55,028 nucleotides of DNA from positions 1 to 55,028 of the forward strand of contig DMDF01000072.1 of assembly GCA_003446605.1 (NCBI GenBank), read 5' to 3'. The notes under the pieces were generated by a model that saw only the letters and a program-made list of their open reading frames with translations, ran no database searches and had not been told where the DNA came from. Shown here one piece after another: positions 7,834 through 17,050 of this stretch. The DNA is from Anaerolineaceae bacterium. GTDB taxonomy: Bacteria > Chloroflexota > Anaerolineae > Anaerolineales > Anaerolineaceae. Numbering within the stretch: the stretch's first letter is position 1; every line of letters starts with the position of its first letter. A program made the position numbers and the translations under genes.

Positions 7834-10491
7834 ATGAATAATAATTTTCCTTCGAATATATGGATATCAAAATTTGAGGCTGCCTATCTTCTCGCAGATC
7901 CAGAGGAAGGGTTTGTTCTTGGGTTACGTCATTCCTTGCTTGAACATGCAGAAAAGTTGACTGCGAAATCTGTGGGTAATGGAAAACCTGTGCAGAAAGC
8001 ATTTGTTCATATTTTCCCGCGCAAGACTTGGGTTGTTATTGGATTGGCGTTGGTGGTTCTCGTCACGGCATTCATCTTCCACCAACCTGTTTTGGCGGCG
8101 CTAGGTCGCTTATTTGGGTTTGGCTATTTACCAGAAATTGGTTTTGTTCAATTGGATACAACGCGGGTCTTGCGTAATCCCGTCACTCAGGAGGCGGAAG
8201 GGAGCAGTCTGACAGTGTTGTATGGGTTGACCGATCCGGATCAAACCATCTTGTGGTTATCGTTTGATGACGAAGCCCAACCAGCCGATGGTGCCTGGTT
8301 GGAAACCCCAACAGGAGAGCGGTTTAACCTGCTGTATTGGAATTGGGAAACGACCCGCACCAACCCAGAGGGAGTGCGGCTGGAATTTCCAGCACTAGCT
8401 GCAGATATCAACCAAATCACTCTGGCGCTACCCCAAGGTTGGCGTATTCCACTGGAATGGATTCCGGCAGCTCAAGCCGGCATTCCTTCTGCTGAGATCA
8501 ACGCCCCGTACCCAACGACCCAAGCAAACGGCACATCCTCCTCTCCCATTGAGACTTCTCAACCTTGCATACAAGCCTCTGAACTGCAAGTTTGTTTGAA
8601 AGCCGCCCAAATGGACGAACAGGGTGCCCATGTACTTCTGGAAGCGGTCAGCCTAGGAAATCAGTTTACCCCCGGGAGTCTATTTTGGGGATTGGCTGAA
8701 ACCAATCCTTTCAATTATGATATAAAGCTCCAATTGAGTGATGATCTGGGAAATAGCGTTTTGTATTCTGAAAGTTCCTTTGAAGCTACTCAACCTGAAG
8801 GGGATCGTCTGCTGCAACCTCTAACATTTCCAGTGCTTTCAACCGATGCAAAGTATTGGACGTTGCGCGTTCCAGCCTTTAGGGCGACCACTGTTTTCGT
8901 TGAACCACTCGAATTGACCATCGATCTTGGCTCTGACCCCCAACCCGGGCAAGTGCTATCCATTAACCAGGAGCTGAATATCCTGGGGCAAACCATTCGT
9001 TTCACGCAAGCAACCCTGGAAGGCGATGGGGTGACCAGTTTGCGCGTCAAATTGCTCAGTGAACCGCAATCAGAAAACCAGGATTTGGTAATTGCTGGTC
9101 TCGATTTGAGTAAGCCAGAAGGAATCGATGACCGGTATGGCTCTGGCTTCAACTCACAGGGACAGGTGGTGGTATTTTCCGAGTTGATCGGTCCCATTTC
9201 TGGCAAAAAGACAGAACTGCTGACCTTCCCCATCCTGGGGGCGCAAATTATCCTGCCCGGTCCATTTGAATTTGTGGTTCCCGCTCCATCCTTGGCTGTA
9301 GATTCACCCGTAGAGACACCGGTTATTGTGGATGGGAGCAATTTTATTCCCCAACCTACGCCAACACCCATTACCTTGGATAGCTATCAATACAGCGGGC
9401 GGGCAATTCAAGCAGGAGATTTGCTCTTCACGGTTGTTGGAGAGGATGATACCAGCCTGTATGCGGCTCACCCTTCCTCTGATGATTTTGTACCTGAGTT
9501 AATTGCGACGCTGCCGGGACAGGTTTACCAGTTCTACATCCATCCGGATCGGCTGGGGTTGGATTACCTGGTTGGTGAAAAAGTATCCGAAGATGGATTC
9601 TCGTTTTATCGTTCACCGCAGCTATTTAGCCTGCGCTTTGCAGATTCACAGCCACAACAGCTGTTTGCTTTTCAACGGGGATCGGATCAGGTGAAAGGAA
9701 CAGAATTGCTTGCGACCTGGTCCAATGATGGAAGATTGATGGTTTTCTCATCTACTGGATTCTTTCCCAAACCAGGTGAGGCGCCCAATAAGATGGGTTG
9801 GTTCGACTTTACTTGCCGGGATACGGGCAATTGCCAGCCGGAATACCTTCAATTGCCCGCTGGTTTAGCTATTAATCCGTTTGAGTTTTCACTGGATGGC
9901 TATAAGTTGTTGATGCAAGGAAGATATATTAATGGGGTGGGATCTGGCGCAGGTGACATTTTCTTTATTAATTTCAACGCACAGTTACAGCCAGAAGCTA
10001 TTCAAAATCTTACAAATAGCGATCAAGTCGATGAAGAATCGCCGCAATGGCTGCCAGATGGTAGTGGATTTTTATCGGCATGTTCGGATGACCAAACCCC
10101 GAACAATGAATATAACCTCTGTCAGCATGGAGTGTCTATTAGGCAAAATGAAACACTCTTGCGTTTACCTTTTAACATGCACCAGTTTGAACTATCGCCT
10201 GACGGAAAAATGCTGGTGGATCTAATATTTGTGCCGGATGCTATCAAGTCTCAACGGAATTTGCGGTTATTCAATCTGGAAACTCGTCAGACAACCACCT
10301 TGATGCAAAACAGCGATTTGTACCTGGATGCTCAAAGCTTTTCGCCGGATAGCCAATATCTGGGCTTTGTGTGGGATGGGAGTAGAAAGTTGAGCGTGAT
10401 CCAGCTTGAGTCCGGAAAGGAATATAATTTAAGTGATAGTGTAAAAACGGGAGCCATTTCCTGGTTGAGTTGGGTACATATTGCACAATAA
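7834..10491 (+). CDS. Large membrane sensor / anti-sigma-like protein with C-terminal PD40 propeller
   Basis: This 885-residue protein has a short cytoplasmic N-terminus, a membrane segment at about 65-85 (WVVIGLALVVLVTAFIF), then ALGRLFGFGYLPEIGFV, which matches the juxtamembrane block of the two other sensors. The middle (about 110-500) is beta-rich like theirs. The C-terminal ~370 residues instead form a TolB/PD40-like propeller, with WLPDGSGFL, FELSPDGKML and FSPDSQYLGF blades. It therefore shares the front half of the family with a different outer module. Coupling to the sigma gene suggests it controls that sigma factor; ligand and mechanism are unknown. Confidence 0.75.
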   Translation: MNNNFPSNIWISKFEAAYLLADPEEGFVLGLRHSLLEHAEKLTAKSVGNGKPVQKAFVHIFPRKTWVVIGLALVVLVTAFIFHQPVLAALGRLFGFGYLPEIGFVQLDTTRVLRNPVTQEAEGSSLTVLYGLTDPDQTILWLSFDDEAQPADGAWLETPTGERFNLLYWNWETTRTNPEGVRLEFPALAADINQITLALPQGWRIPLEWIPAAQAGIPSAEINAPYPTTQANGTSSSPIETSQPCIQASELQVCLKAAQMDEQGAHVLLEAVSLGNQFTPGSLFWGLAETNPFNYDIKLQLSDDLGNSVLYSESSFEATQPEGDRLLQPLTFPVLSTDAKYWTLRVPAFRATTVFVEPLELTIDLGSDPQPGQVLSINQELNILGQTIRFTQATLEGDGVTSLRVKLLSEPQSENQDLVIAGLDLSKPEGIDDRYGSGFNSQGQVVVFSELIGPISGKKTELLTFPILGAQIILPGPFEFVVPAPSLAVDSPVETPVIVDGSNFIPQPTPTPITLDSYQYSGRAIQAGDLLFTVVGEDDTSLYAAHPSSDDFVPELIATLPGQVYQFYIHPDRLGLDYLVGEKVSEDGFSFYRSPQLFSLRFADSQPQQLFAFQRGSDQVKGTELLATWSNDGRLMVFSSTGFFPKPGEAPNKMGWFDFTCRDTGNCQPEYLQLPAGLAINPFEFSLDGYKLLMQGRYINGVGSGAGDIFFINFNAQLQPEAIQNLTNSDQVDEESPQWLPDGSGFLSACSDDQTPNNEYNLCQHGVSIRQNETLLRLPFNMHQFELSPDGKMLVDLIFVPDAIKSQRNLRLFNLETRQTTTLMQNSDLYLDAQSFSPDSQYLGFVWDGSRKLSVIQLESGKEYNLSDSVKTGAISWLSWVHIAQ

Positions 10492-10520
10492 TGGGGCTAG
10501 ACAAGAAAGAAGAGGTTTCT

Positions 10521-12869
10521 ATGAAGAACAAACTTTTCCACAGACCAATTCTGACGTTTGTGCTAATCATCTTATTAACTGGTTGTGCTACAGAGACGGC
10601 TGTTCCTGCCACGCCTGCTTATCCGACCAGTCTTTCCACAGCTACCCAACCAGTATCTAGTTCTACTGCAGAACCCGCGTCTGGATGGGAAAACGTAGAA
10701 ACGCAGCTATCCTCAGCGATTTTACGAACACCGGATGGAAAATGTGAGTGGGAGGTATGGGGCTGGCTGGAGCAAGAGGTATACGTCTGGGCATTTTGCC
10801 AGTCAGGAGCTATGCCGCATGCCAGCGCAGCAAGCGTCCCTGCTGTACTGCACCTTCGCGAGGATCAGTCGGTTGAGACTGTTGACTTACCCCAAGATGG
10901 TAATGCTTATGGAGTGAGTGTGAGACGTTTGTTTCCTCCGGCAGTGCAGGAAAAGATTTCCGCACATGCTTTTGATGTAGATGCCGCCCAAGCCCATCTT
11001 GCGCTGCGTTGGGAAGATCCATCCCTCACGCCAGCCATTTATATTGAAACCGGTGACCCACTGCCTCTGCCGGGCGAACCGGCAGTTCCTGCCATTTCAG
11101 CAGACTATGTGGATCGCCTTACAACGATTTCCACGCTGGGAGCGGGGAATGTCAATCGCTTGGTATTCCTGACAGACGACCGATTGGTAGCATACGGCGA
11201 GCGAGGGATTGAGTTTGTAAATATGACCATCATGCAAACCAGCCATCCATACCAGGAAATTCTTGTAGGCAGAGAAGGCGTGCTCTCTCCCGATGGTCAA
11301 CTCTTGGCGGTTTGGGAGGATGGCAAGCTGCAGATTTATACTCTTGAAAATGGCTCCCTATTACAGACCGTTGAGATTAATGAACAGGATGGACGTGTCA
11401 TATCAGCCAACTTTCTCTCCGATGGAGAGACCCTGGCAATAGAATTACGCCCCATCGGAGAAGAGGTATATTCACACCAGGTTATGTTCTATCGCATGAA
11501 TGATGGCATGCTTCTCAACCGTTGGGATATGCAGGGCATGAGTATGGTCTTTTCGCCGGATGAGCATAGCATGGTCAGTCAGGCAATGAGCGGGCTTAAG
11601 GTATGGTCTGTTCCGGAAGGCGAACTGCTGCATACCTTTCAGGCAGTCACCAGTTCAGCAACGTTTTCAGCGGATGGACAATTCTTGGCTGTTGCGGATA
11701 TGGGTGTGGTGCGAATTTTGTCGGTTGCGGATGGCAGCGAAATTGGGCATCTTCCGGAAGATATCGGGGCTGTCTCCGGGGTGGATCTTTCTCCGGATGG
11801 CAAGCTGTTGCTCACGTGGTCGAACGACTCGTCCCCGGCGCGCCTGTGGCGCGTATCCGACCTTTCTCTACTTCTCGAATTGCCCATTGAAGGTGTTTCC
11901 GCAGGAGTATTTCACCCCAATGGGACTGCTGTCGTACTGGCTGGAAATGGTGCCATAGGACTATATTCTATATCGACGGGCGAATTGATCGGAAGTGTCG
12001 ATGATCAGTTTCCAGCCATTGCAGGTCTATCATTTGCGCCAGATAAGACCCTGAGCGAGGGCGCTCGTTTAGCGGTGCTGTATGGAATAAACACCGATCA
12101 CTCCCTTTTGGTGAATTGGGGCATTCCCCAGGGCACGCGCCAGTTCATGAGTGATGCTTATTCAGCCATCAGTTTGGAATATACCAGCGACCCTTATGGG
12201 ATTGCTGTCGGCTCGTGGGATGGGACCGTGCAGATGGTTGATCCAGATGATGGGGCGCTGCTGCGCACATTCGAGGGACTGCCTGCTCAAGTGCAAGCCA
12301 TCCAGCAGGATGGTTGGGGGCAAATGGCAGCCAGTTCGATGAATGAAGCGCGCATTTTTGTGCTGCCGGATGTAAATGAAAGCAGTGGGCGGGAGGTTAG
12401 CATGTCTGGCGGGTGGGTAAGCGCTCTATCCTGGACCTGTTACCTCTTCGCTGCGCCTATGGATGGATCCGTGTGGGTGCTGGATGAGACAGGGGAAAAT
12501 GTTGTGCAGACCTTGACGACGATGGACGATGGGTATGAAAGTTACCTGGCTGTTCCAGCGGACTGCATGCAGATAGTAGCAGGCAAAAATCAATCCATCT
12601 ACCGCTGGCAGACAGTAGACTGGGAAGCATTGCCGACCTGGTCGATGCCGGCAACGATTACTGCACTGGCAGTTTCGCCAGATGGTTCGCTTGTGACGGT
12701 GGGCTTGGCAGACGGTCAAGTGCAGTTGCTGGAACGTGAAACTGGTACATTGCTGCGGGTATTAGAAGGGCATTCTGGCGAGATAACTGCACTCGATTTT
12801 TCTCCGTATGGTAATTTCTTGGCTTCGGGTGGGACGGATGGTGTGGTCACGGTGTGGGGGATGAAGTAA
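10521..12869 (+). CDS. WD40-repeat lipoprotein
   Basis: This 782-residue protein has a lipoprotein signal peptide (MKNKLFHRPILTFVLIILL, lipobox LTGC) and then a Thr/Ser/Pro stretch. Repeated propeller blades include LSPDGQLLAVWEDGKLQIYT, LSPDGKLLLTWSNDSSPARL and a textbook WD40 ending, GHSGEITALDFSPYGNFLAS. It is probably an exported, lipid-anchored interaction scaffold. ATG 10521 was chosen because AGAAGAGG lies just upstream and the signal peptide begins there; it starts 29 bp after the preceding sensor gene, suggesting co-transcription. Function unknown. Confidence 0.85.
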   Translation: MKNKLFHRPILTFVLIILLTGCATETAVPATPAYPTSLSTATQPVSSSTAEPASGWENVETQLSSAILRTPDGKCEWEVWGWLEQEVYVWAFCQSGAMPHASAASVPAVLHLREDQSVETVDLPQDGNAYGVSVRRLFPPAVQEKISAHAFDVDAAQAHLALRWEDPSLTPAIYIETGDPLPLPGEPAVPAISADYVDRLTTISTLGAGNVNRLVFLTDDRLVAYGERGIEFVNMTIMQTSHPYQEILVGREGVLSPDGQLLAVWEDGKLQIYTLENGSLLQTVEINEQDGRVISANFLSDGETLAIELRPIGEEVYSHQVMFYRMNDGMLLNRWDMQGMSMVFSPDEHSMVSQAMSGLKVWSVPEGELLHTFQAVTSSATFSADGQFLAVADMGVVRILSVADGSEIGHLPEDIGAVSGVDLSPDGKLLLTWSNDSSPARLWRVSDLSLLLELPIEGVSAGVFHPNGTAVVLAGNGAIGLYSISTGELIGSVDDQFPAIAGLSFAPDKTLSEGARLAVLYGINTDHSLLVNWGIPQGTRQFMSDAYSAISLEYTSDPYGIAVGSWDGTVQMVDPDDGALLRTFEGLPAQVQAIQQDGWGQMAASSMNEARIFVLPDVNESSGREVSMSGGWVSALSWTCYLFAAPMDGSVWVLDETGENVVQTLTTMDDGYESYLAVPADCMQIVAGKNQSIYRWQTVDWEALPTWSMPATITALAVSPDGSLVTVGLADGQVQLLERETGTLLRVLEGHSGEITALDFSPYGNFLASGGTDGVVTVWGMK

Positions 12870-13007
12870 GAATATCGGTTCTTCACCACGTGATCCTTTC
12901 GATTATTTTTTCCAGGTTCAGTAGCAAGAGCAGATCTTGTTTTTGGATGGATGGCTTAAAAGCTTGTCTTTTTAGCTCCCTATTTTATTAAACTTATCCA
13001 TTTTTAT

Positions 13008-13042
13008 ACTATGAGACTGTCCCAAAAGGGCAGTCTCATAGT
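13008..13042. terminator. Long inverted repeat between convergent genes
   Basis: ACTATGAGACTG (13008-13019) pairs perfectly with CAGTCTCATAGT (13031-13042); the interior TCCCAAAAGGG extends the stem by three pairs after a bulged T, leaving an AAAA loop. It lies between convergent genes and could act as a bidirectional terminator, though neither side has a strong T tract. The arms also resemble insertion-sequence ends (see findings). Confidence 0.55.
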
Positions 13043-13066
13043 TAATCTGTCCTGCATCGATGAATT

Positions 13067-15217
13067 TCAAAAAGCATACCTGACCAGTTTCATCATGTTT
13101 CCGTCATAATAGTAGGCAATCAAAGAACGATTCGTTTCATCAATGACCAGCCGAGGAAAACCGCGTTCCAAATTTATCTGGCGGATCAGTTCCATTGTCT
13201 GCCCATCATATATCTTGATAGAACCTGCAGTATAGTCTGCGCCTGCTTCGGCTGTATCTCTGACCGTTACTATATATTTACCGTTCTTAGAAACAGTAAC
13301 GTAATGGCTTTCTTCATCATCGGCTAGCTGAATCTCCTGTTTTTCCAATGTATCTAGATTTATCTTAAATATTTTCCCTGAGCTCGGATACCATGGACCT
13401 TTGAACTCCTCATGGAAAAAGACTGCATGATCAGTGGTTTGAATGTCCTCACCGATTGCGTCCCATTTCGTATAATCAATCACCTTGTTGTTATGGTTAT
13501 CCAGATCTATGATCCCGAAACCAGATCCGGAACTTTCAGTGGCGGTAAAAGCTAGGTATTCATCATTTCCGGCAAACTCTAGTGAATCGATATACCCAAA
13601 AGTCGCTAGTCCGCTCTTCGAAAAATCAAAAACGACCTGTTGCTCCTTCGTCTGCAGATCATAAAGCAAAACTTGATTGGTTACAATATTGGCACAAGCA
13701 ACTTTTTCTCCACTTTTTGATAATGCGCAAATATGCGGGTCAAGCACATGATATGGTATATCAAATATCTGTCCCACATCAACCGTATTGATTAAATTAA
13801 GGCTTGCATCATATCTATCCAATATGAGAGGACAGTCCATAGCATGTTCCGTCATACATTTCAGGTCTTGTTCAAATAAACCCACAATGTTTTCAGCAAA
13901 GTCAACTTTCTGAGCAAGATAAGGATCAGTAGAGATTTCCGTTTTATAAAGCAGCGTTTCTGAATTCAAATCAAACAGCGCAGCAGAATCAAACCATATC
14001 AGGAGATTATGATCATCCGTTAGATGAATTCCTGGCGTGCTGTATTGGGAGAATAGGTCATTCTCAATCAGCAAATTCGTCAAATCCTTATCTGCAGCCG
14101 GCGCAATAGCTGTAGCCGCGTTATTGTTCGACAAATCTGAGTTTGCAGTTAGTGCAATCACTGCAGCCTCGTCGTTGACTAACAAGACAGACTTTGTTTT
14201 ATGACCATAGATTTCACTGTCTTTATAACTTTCTCCGACAGGAATAATCATGGCATAAATTGTATTCAGCCGATCGTAGTCATGGATGTCTAAAGTGAAC
14301 TTATACTTTGACATTTTGTCATTGTGAATTCCCATCAGAAAACTCTGCTGTCCTGCAATGCTGACCGGTTCATGATTCACAAAAATGGTAACACGGTAAT
14401 CGGTCTCAGTACCGCCGTAACCGCTCAATTCCAGATCAATTTTTCCGTTTTCCGCAAATAAATTAACATTTGACCAATTAAATTCACCAGTGTATAAATT
14501 AAAATCAGCTTGACGGACTCTTCCCGATGCGTCCAGGTCTTTATTTTGACTAATTTCTTTCGCTGATTGAGGAATAGGTTCCGTCTCAATGGCGGGAGCA
14601 TAATTTTCCGTATACTGAGGCGCATCGGTTTCCATGATTACGGTCAGCGGTATATAAAATGATGCATCTTGATAGATGCCGAAACCCTTGTCTTCTGTTT
14701 CTGGAACAAAAGAGGGTTCCCACAGAAAAACTCCGAACAGACCAAGATCATCTCCAGCTGAGCCGGTTACCGGAGTGAATGACACAGTAAACTCAATCCT
14801 GCCATCACTGCTGACACGGTGTTTGCTTAATAACACTTCCTGATCAGCGTCTATTCTGCCATCTTGCTGACTGCTTTCTATAACTTGATGCGGCTGTGGA
14901 ACCCCATCCAGAAAAAGCATCAGACCAACTTCAGTATCAGATCCGGTTCCTTCGAGATAGTAAGAGAGCTGGATAGGTTCGCCGTCATACGTTAGGGTAT
15001 CATCCTCAAGGGGATCAAAATCAATAGGACCTATACCATACCCTCCAATCCTCTGTCCCTCGCTCGACTGCTCCCCGCCGGAATCCGTTTGCTCAGATGG
15101 ATTCATTGTAGGAAGAGTCAGTATCTGTTCCGTTGCGGTGGGTGAGGATGAACAAGCCGCCAGCGTCAAGATTAAGATAGCGATGCTGCACAATTTCATT
15201 TTTATCTGATAGTTCAT
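13067..15217 (-). CDS. Large surface lipoprotein with C-terminal propeller-like region
   Basis: The 716-residue product has a lipoprotein signal (MNYQIKMKLCSIAILILTLA, Cys of AACSSS) and a Thr/Ser/Glu-rich linker. Two beta-rich segments follow (about 45-345), the first with YGIGPIDFDPLEDDTLTYDG. Residues ~375-716 look like YVTN/WD-type blades (FGIIDLDNHNNKVIDYTKWD, VSKNGKYIVTVRD). ATG 15217 is preferred because GGAGG is 5 bp upstream; an in-frame TTG at 15229 lies in front of that site. It diverges from the two-component operon and could be its target. I recognise no enzymatic domain. Confidence 0.75.
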   Translation of the reverse strand: MNYQIKMKLCSIAILILTLAACSSSPTATEQILTLPTMNPSEQTDSGGEQSSEGQRIGGYGIGPIDFDPLEDDTLTYDGEPIQLSYYLEGTGSDTEVGLMLFLDGVPQPHQVIESSQQDGRIDADQEVLLSKHRVSSDGRIEFTVSFTPVTGSAGDDLGLFGVFLWEPSFVPETEDKGFGIYQDASFYIPLTVIMETDAPQYTENYAPAIETEPIPQSAKEISQNKDLDASGRVRQADFNLYTGEFNWSNVNLFAENGKIDLELSGYGGTETDYRVTIFVNHEPVSIAGQQSFLMGIHNDKMSKYKFTLDIHDYDRLNTIYAMIIPVGESYKDSEIYGHKTKSVLLVNDEAAVIALTANSDLSNNNAATAIAPAADKDLTNLLIENDLFSQYSTPGIHLTDDHNLLIWFDSAALFDLNSETLLYKTEISTDPYLAQKVDFAENIVGLFEQDLKCMTEHAMDCPLILDRYDASLNLINTVDVGQIFDIPYHVLDPHICALSKSGEKVACANIVTNQVLLYDLQTKEQQVVFDFSKSGLATFGYIDSLEFAGNDEYLAFTATESSGSGFGIIDLDNHNNKVIDYTKWDAIGEDIQTTDHAVFFHEEFKGPWYPSSGKIFKINLDTLEKQEIQLADDEESHYVTVSKNGKYIVTVRDTAEAGADYTAGSIKIYDGQTMELIRQINLERGFPRLVIDETNRSLIAYYYDGNMMKLVRYAF

Positions 15218-15273
15218 TTTTTCCTCCAAAACTTATTTTCAACAACTATAGCTTAAAGGAACTGCCCTGTGTT

Positions 15274-15321
15274 TTACGGATCAGTAACAGTAAGACGGTG
15301 CAGTGTTACGGTTTGGTAACA
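15274..15321. promoter_or_regulatory. Putative operator: two copies of TTACGG-N4-GTAACA
   Basis: TTACGGATCAGTAACA (15274-15289) and TTACGGTTTGGTAACA (15306-15321) are identical outside a 4-bp centre. Each is an imperfect palindrome (TTAC...GTAA), and they are 32 bp apart, about three helical turns. They sit between the divergent lipoprotein gene and the OmpR-type regulator gene, as expected for a regulator binding its own control region. Binding is inferred. Confidence 0.55.
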
Positions 15322-15403
15322 CCCATAGTCTTTCGGGATTTTACCTATCTGATAAAATAAGGAAAAATCATCCATCACAACATTGGCATGAATTGAACCT
15401 GTT

Positions 15404-16117
15404 ATGGCAAAAACCCAGTTACTGATCGCAGACGATGAGCCTGATTTGTTGGCAGAACTAAACCCATTGCTTGAACGGGCGGGGTTTGCAGTGTTGACAG
15501 TATTGGATGGAGAGCAGGCATTGAAAGCGATCGATATAAATCACCCTGATCTCATTGTTTTAGATGTACTGATGCCTCATATGGATGGTAGGGAGGTTTT
15601 GCGACAGCTTCGCCAACAAGGTAATTGGACCCCGGTCATTCTGCTGACCCAGATAGGTACGCCGACTGAACGGGCACTTAGTTTGCAGGAAGGGGCAGAT
15701 GACTACCTCAACAAACCTTTTGAACCGCTTGAACTCGTTGCAAGGATTCAGGCAGTTCTCCGGCGCAGCCAGCACGAGAACTTACCTCTCAATAGTTTTC
15801 GCCTTATTTGCTCTGAAAAATTACTTCTTGACCGCCAGACACGTCGTGCATTTTGGGATGGAAGGGATTTGATGCTTTCAGCCAGAGCATTCGGGGTTTT
15901 GGAATATCTTATGCTCAACAATCAGGAAATTATTACCCGGGAACGGTTACTGGATCAAGTCTGGGGATGGAGCTCACCCATTGGAACACGAGCAGTCGAT
16001 ACCAGAATAAATGAGATACGAAAATCCCTGGAGGATGATCCTGAAAAACCTCAATTTATTGAGACTGTGATAGGATCAGGCTACCGATACCTTAAGGGAG
16101 TTTCAGGTCAAAAATGA
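15404..16117 (+). CDS. OmpR/PhoB-family response regulator
   Basis: This 237-residue protein has an N-terminal receiver (acidic pair D10/D11, phospho-acceptor D54 in LIVLDVLMP, T82, K104 in YLNKPFEP) and a C-terminal winged helix (about 135-233, with LDQVWGWSSPIGTRAVDTRI and GSGYRYL). It is a DNA-binding partner for the kinase encoded next, with which it overlaps by 4 bp (ATGA). It may act on the paired repeats upstream. Confidence 0.95.
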   Translation: MAKTQLLIADDEPDLLAELNPLLERAGFAVLTVLDGEQALKAIDINHPDLIVLDVLMPHMDGREVLRQLRQQGNWTPVILLTQIGTPTERALSLQEGADDYLNKPFEPLELVARIQAVLRRSQHENLPLNSFRLICSEKLLLDRQTRRAFWDGRDLMLSARAFGVLEYLMLNNQEIITRERLLDQVWGWSSPIGTRAVDTRINEIRKSLEDDPEKPQFIETVIGSGYRYLKGVSGQK

Positions 16118-17049
16118 GCAAATCGGTTTCGCATCGTCTGATATTGGCACTTCTCCCACTCTTTCTGGGCATTCTATTCGTATTCTTGATCAAATCTAAC
16201 TTGTTCGAAAACTATGTCGTGCTTGGCCATTTTCACGTTGACCTGATAGCGCTCTGTCTTCTGATTAGTTGTATCCTCTCGTTATGTTTTGTGATCATAA
16301 TTCTTACTCAATCAAAAAAGAAGTCAGACCAAGATCGAAAAATAGCACATGAGAGGGAAATACAGTCTCTGGAGAGACAACGTTTCATGTATCGCTTAGA
16401 CCACGAAATGAAAAATCCGTTAACGACAATACGTCTGGGAATAACCAATTTACAGGATCGTCAAGTCAACGACCCGGATGAGACCGAGACACTTAATCGC
16501 ATTGGCTATCAAGCCCAGAGATTACAGACGCTCGTAGAGGATATGAGGCGACTCGCTGATCTTGACGAGGCAAGCATGGACATTGAAGACAACAGTCTAG
16601 CTGATATCCTGGAAGAGGCAGTTACTCAATCCAGAAGCTTGCCTGGAAGAGACCAATCCTCCGTCCAATTAACTGTTCAAGAAGTCCCATGGCCACTGGC
16701 ACCCATTCGAGGAGATCGAGATTTGTTAGTAATCGCCTTTCGCAATTTAATCGAAAATGCTCTTAAATTCAGTGAATCATCCGGTCAGATTGAAGTTCGT
16801 GCTACTGAAGATAATCACCGCATTTTAGTTGAAGTTGCCGATAGCGGCAGAGGCATTCCCCCCGAGGATTTACAATACATTGGTACCGAATTATATCGGG
16901 CGAAAAATGCTCAAGATCAACCGGGAAGTGGGTTGGGGTTGGCTATGGTTAAACGTATCGTAGAACTACACCATGGTCGCATTGAGATCAACAGCCGGCT
17001 GGGACAGGGGACTGTGGCTCGTGTGGTGTTGCCAATGAAGGTGAGCTGA
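16114..17049 (+). CDS. Membrane sensor histidine kinase
   Basis: The 311-residue kinase has two membrane segments (about 8-26 and 43-65) with a very short outer loop, so it probably senses a membrane or intramembrane signal. The dimerisation box is RLDHEMKNPLTTIR (phospho-acceptor H97). The ATPase part shows the N box NLIENALKFS, G1 VADSGRGIPPEDL and G2 GSGLGLAMVKRIVE. It overlaps the response regulator gene by 4 bp and is followed after one base by a lipoprotein gene, so all three are probably one operon. Confidence 0.95.
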   Translation: MSKSVSHRLILALLPLFLGILFVFLIKSNLFENYVVLGHFHVDLIALCLLISCILSLCFVIIILTQSKKKSDQDRKIAHEREIQSLERQRFMYRLDHEMKNPLTTIRLGITNLQDRQVNDPDETETLNRIGYQAQRLQTLVEDMRRLADLDEASMDIEDNSLADILEEAVTQSRSLPGRDQSSVQLTVQEVPWPLAPIRGDRDLLVIAFRNLIENALKFSESSGQIEVRATEDNHRILVEVADSGRGIPPEDLQYIGTELYRAKNAQDQPGSGLGLAMVKRIVELHHGRIEINSRLGQGTVARVVLPMKVS

Positions 17050-17050
17050 A

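Noticed and set aside
8790..9371. Long open frame (193 codons) on the minus strand inside the third sensor gene
   Set aside because: It is antisense to a clearly coding frame, has no ribosome site, and its product is Ser/Gly/Pro-rich without a domain.
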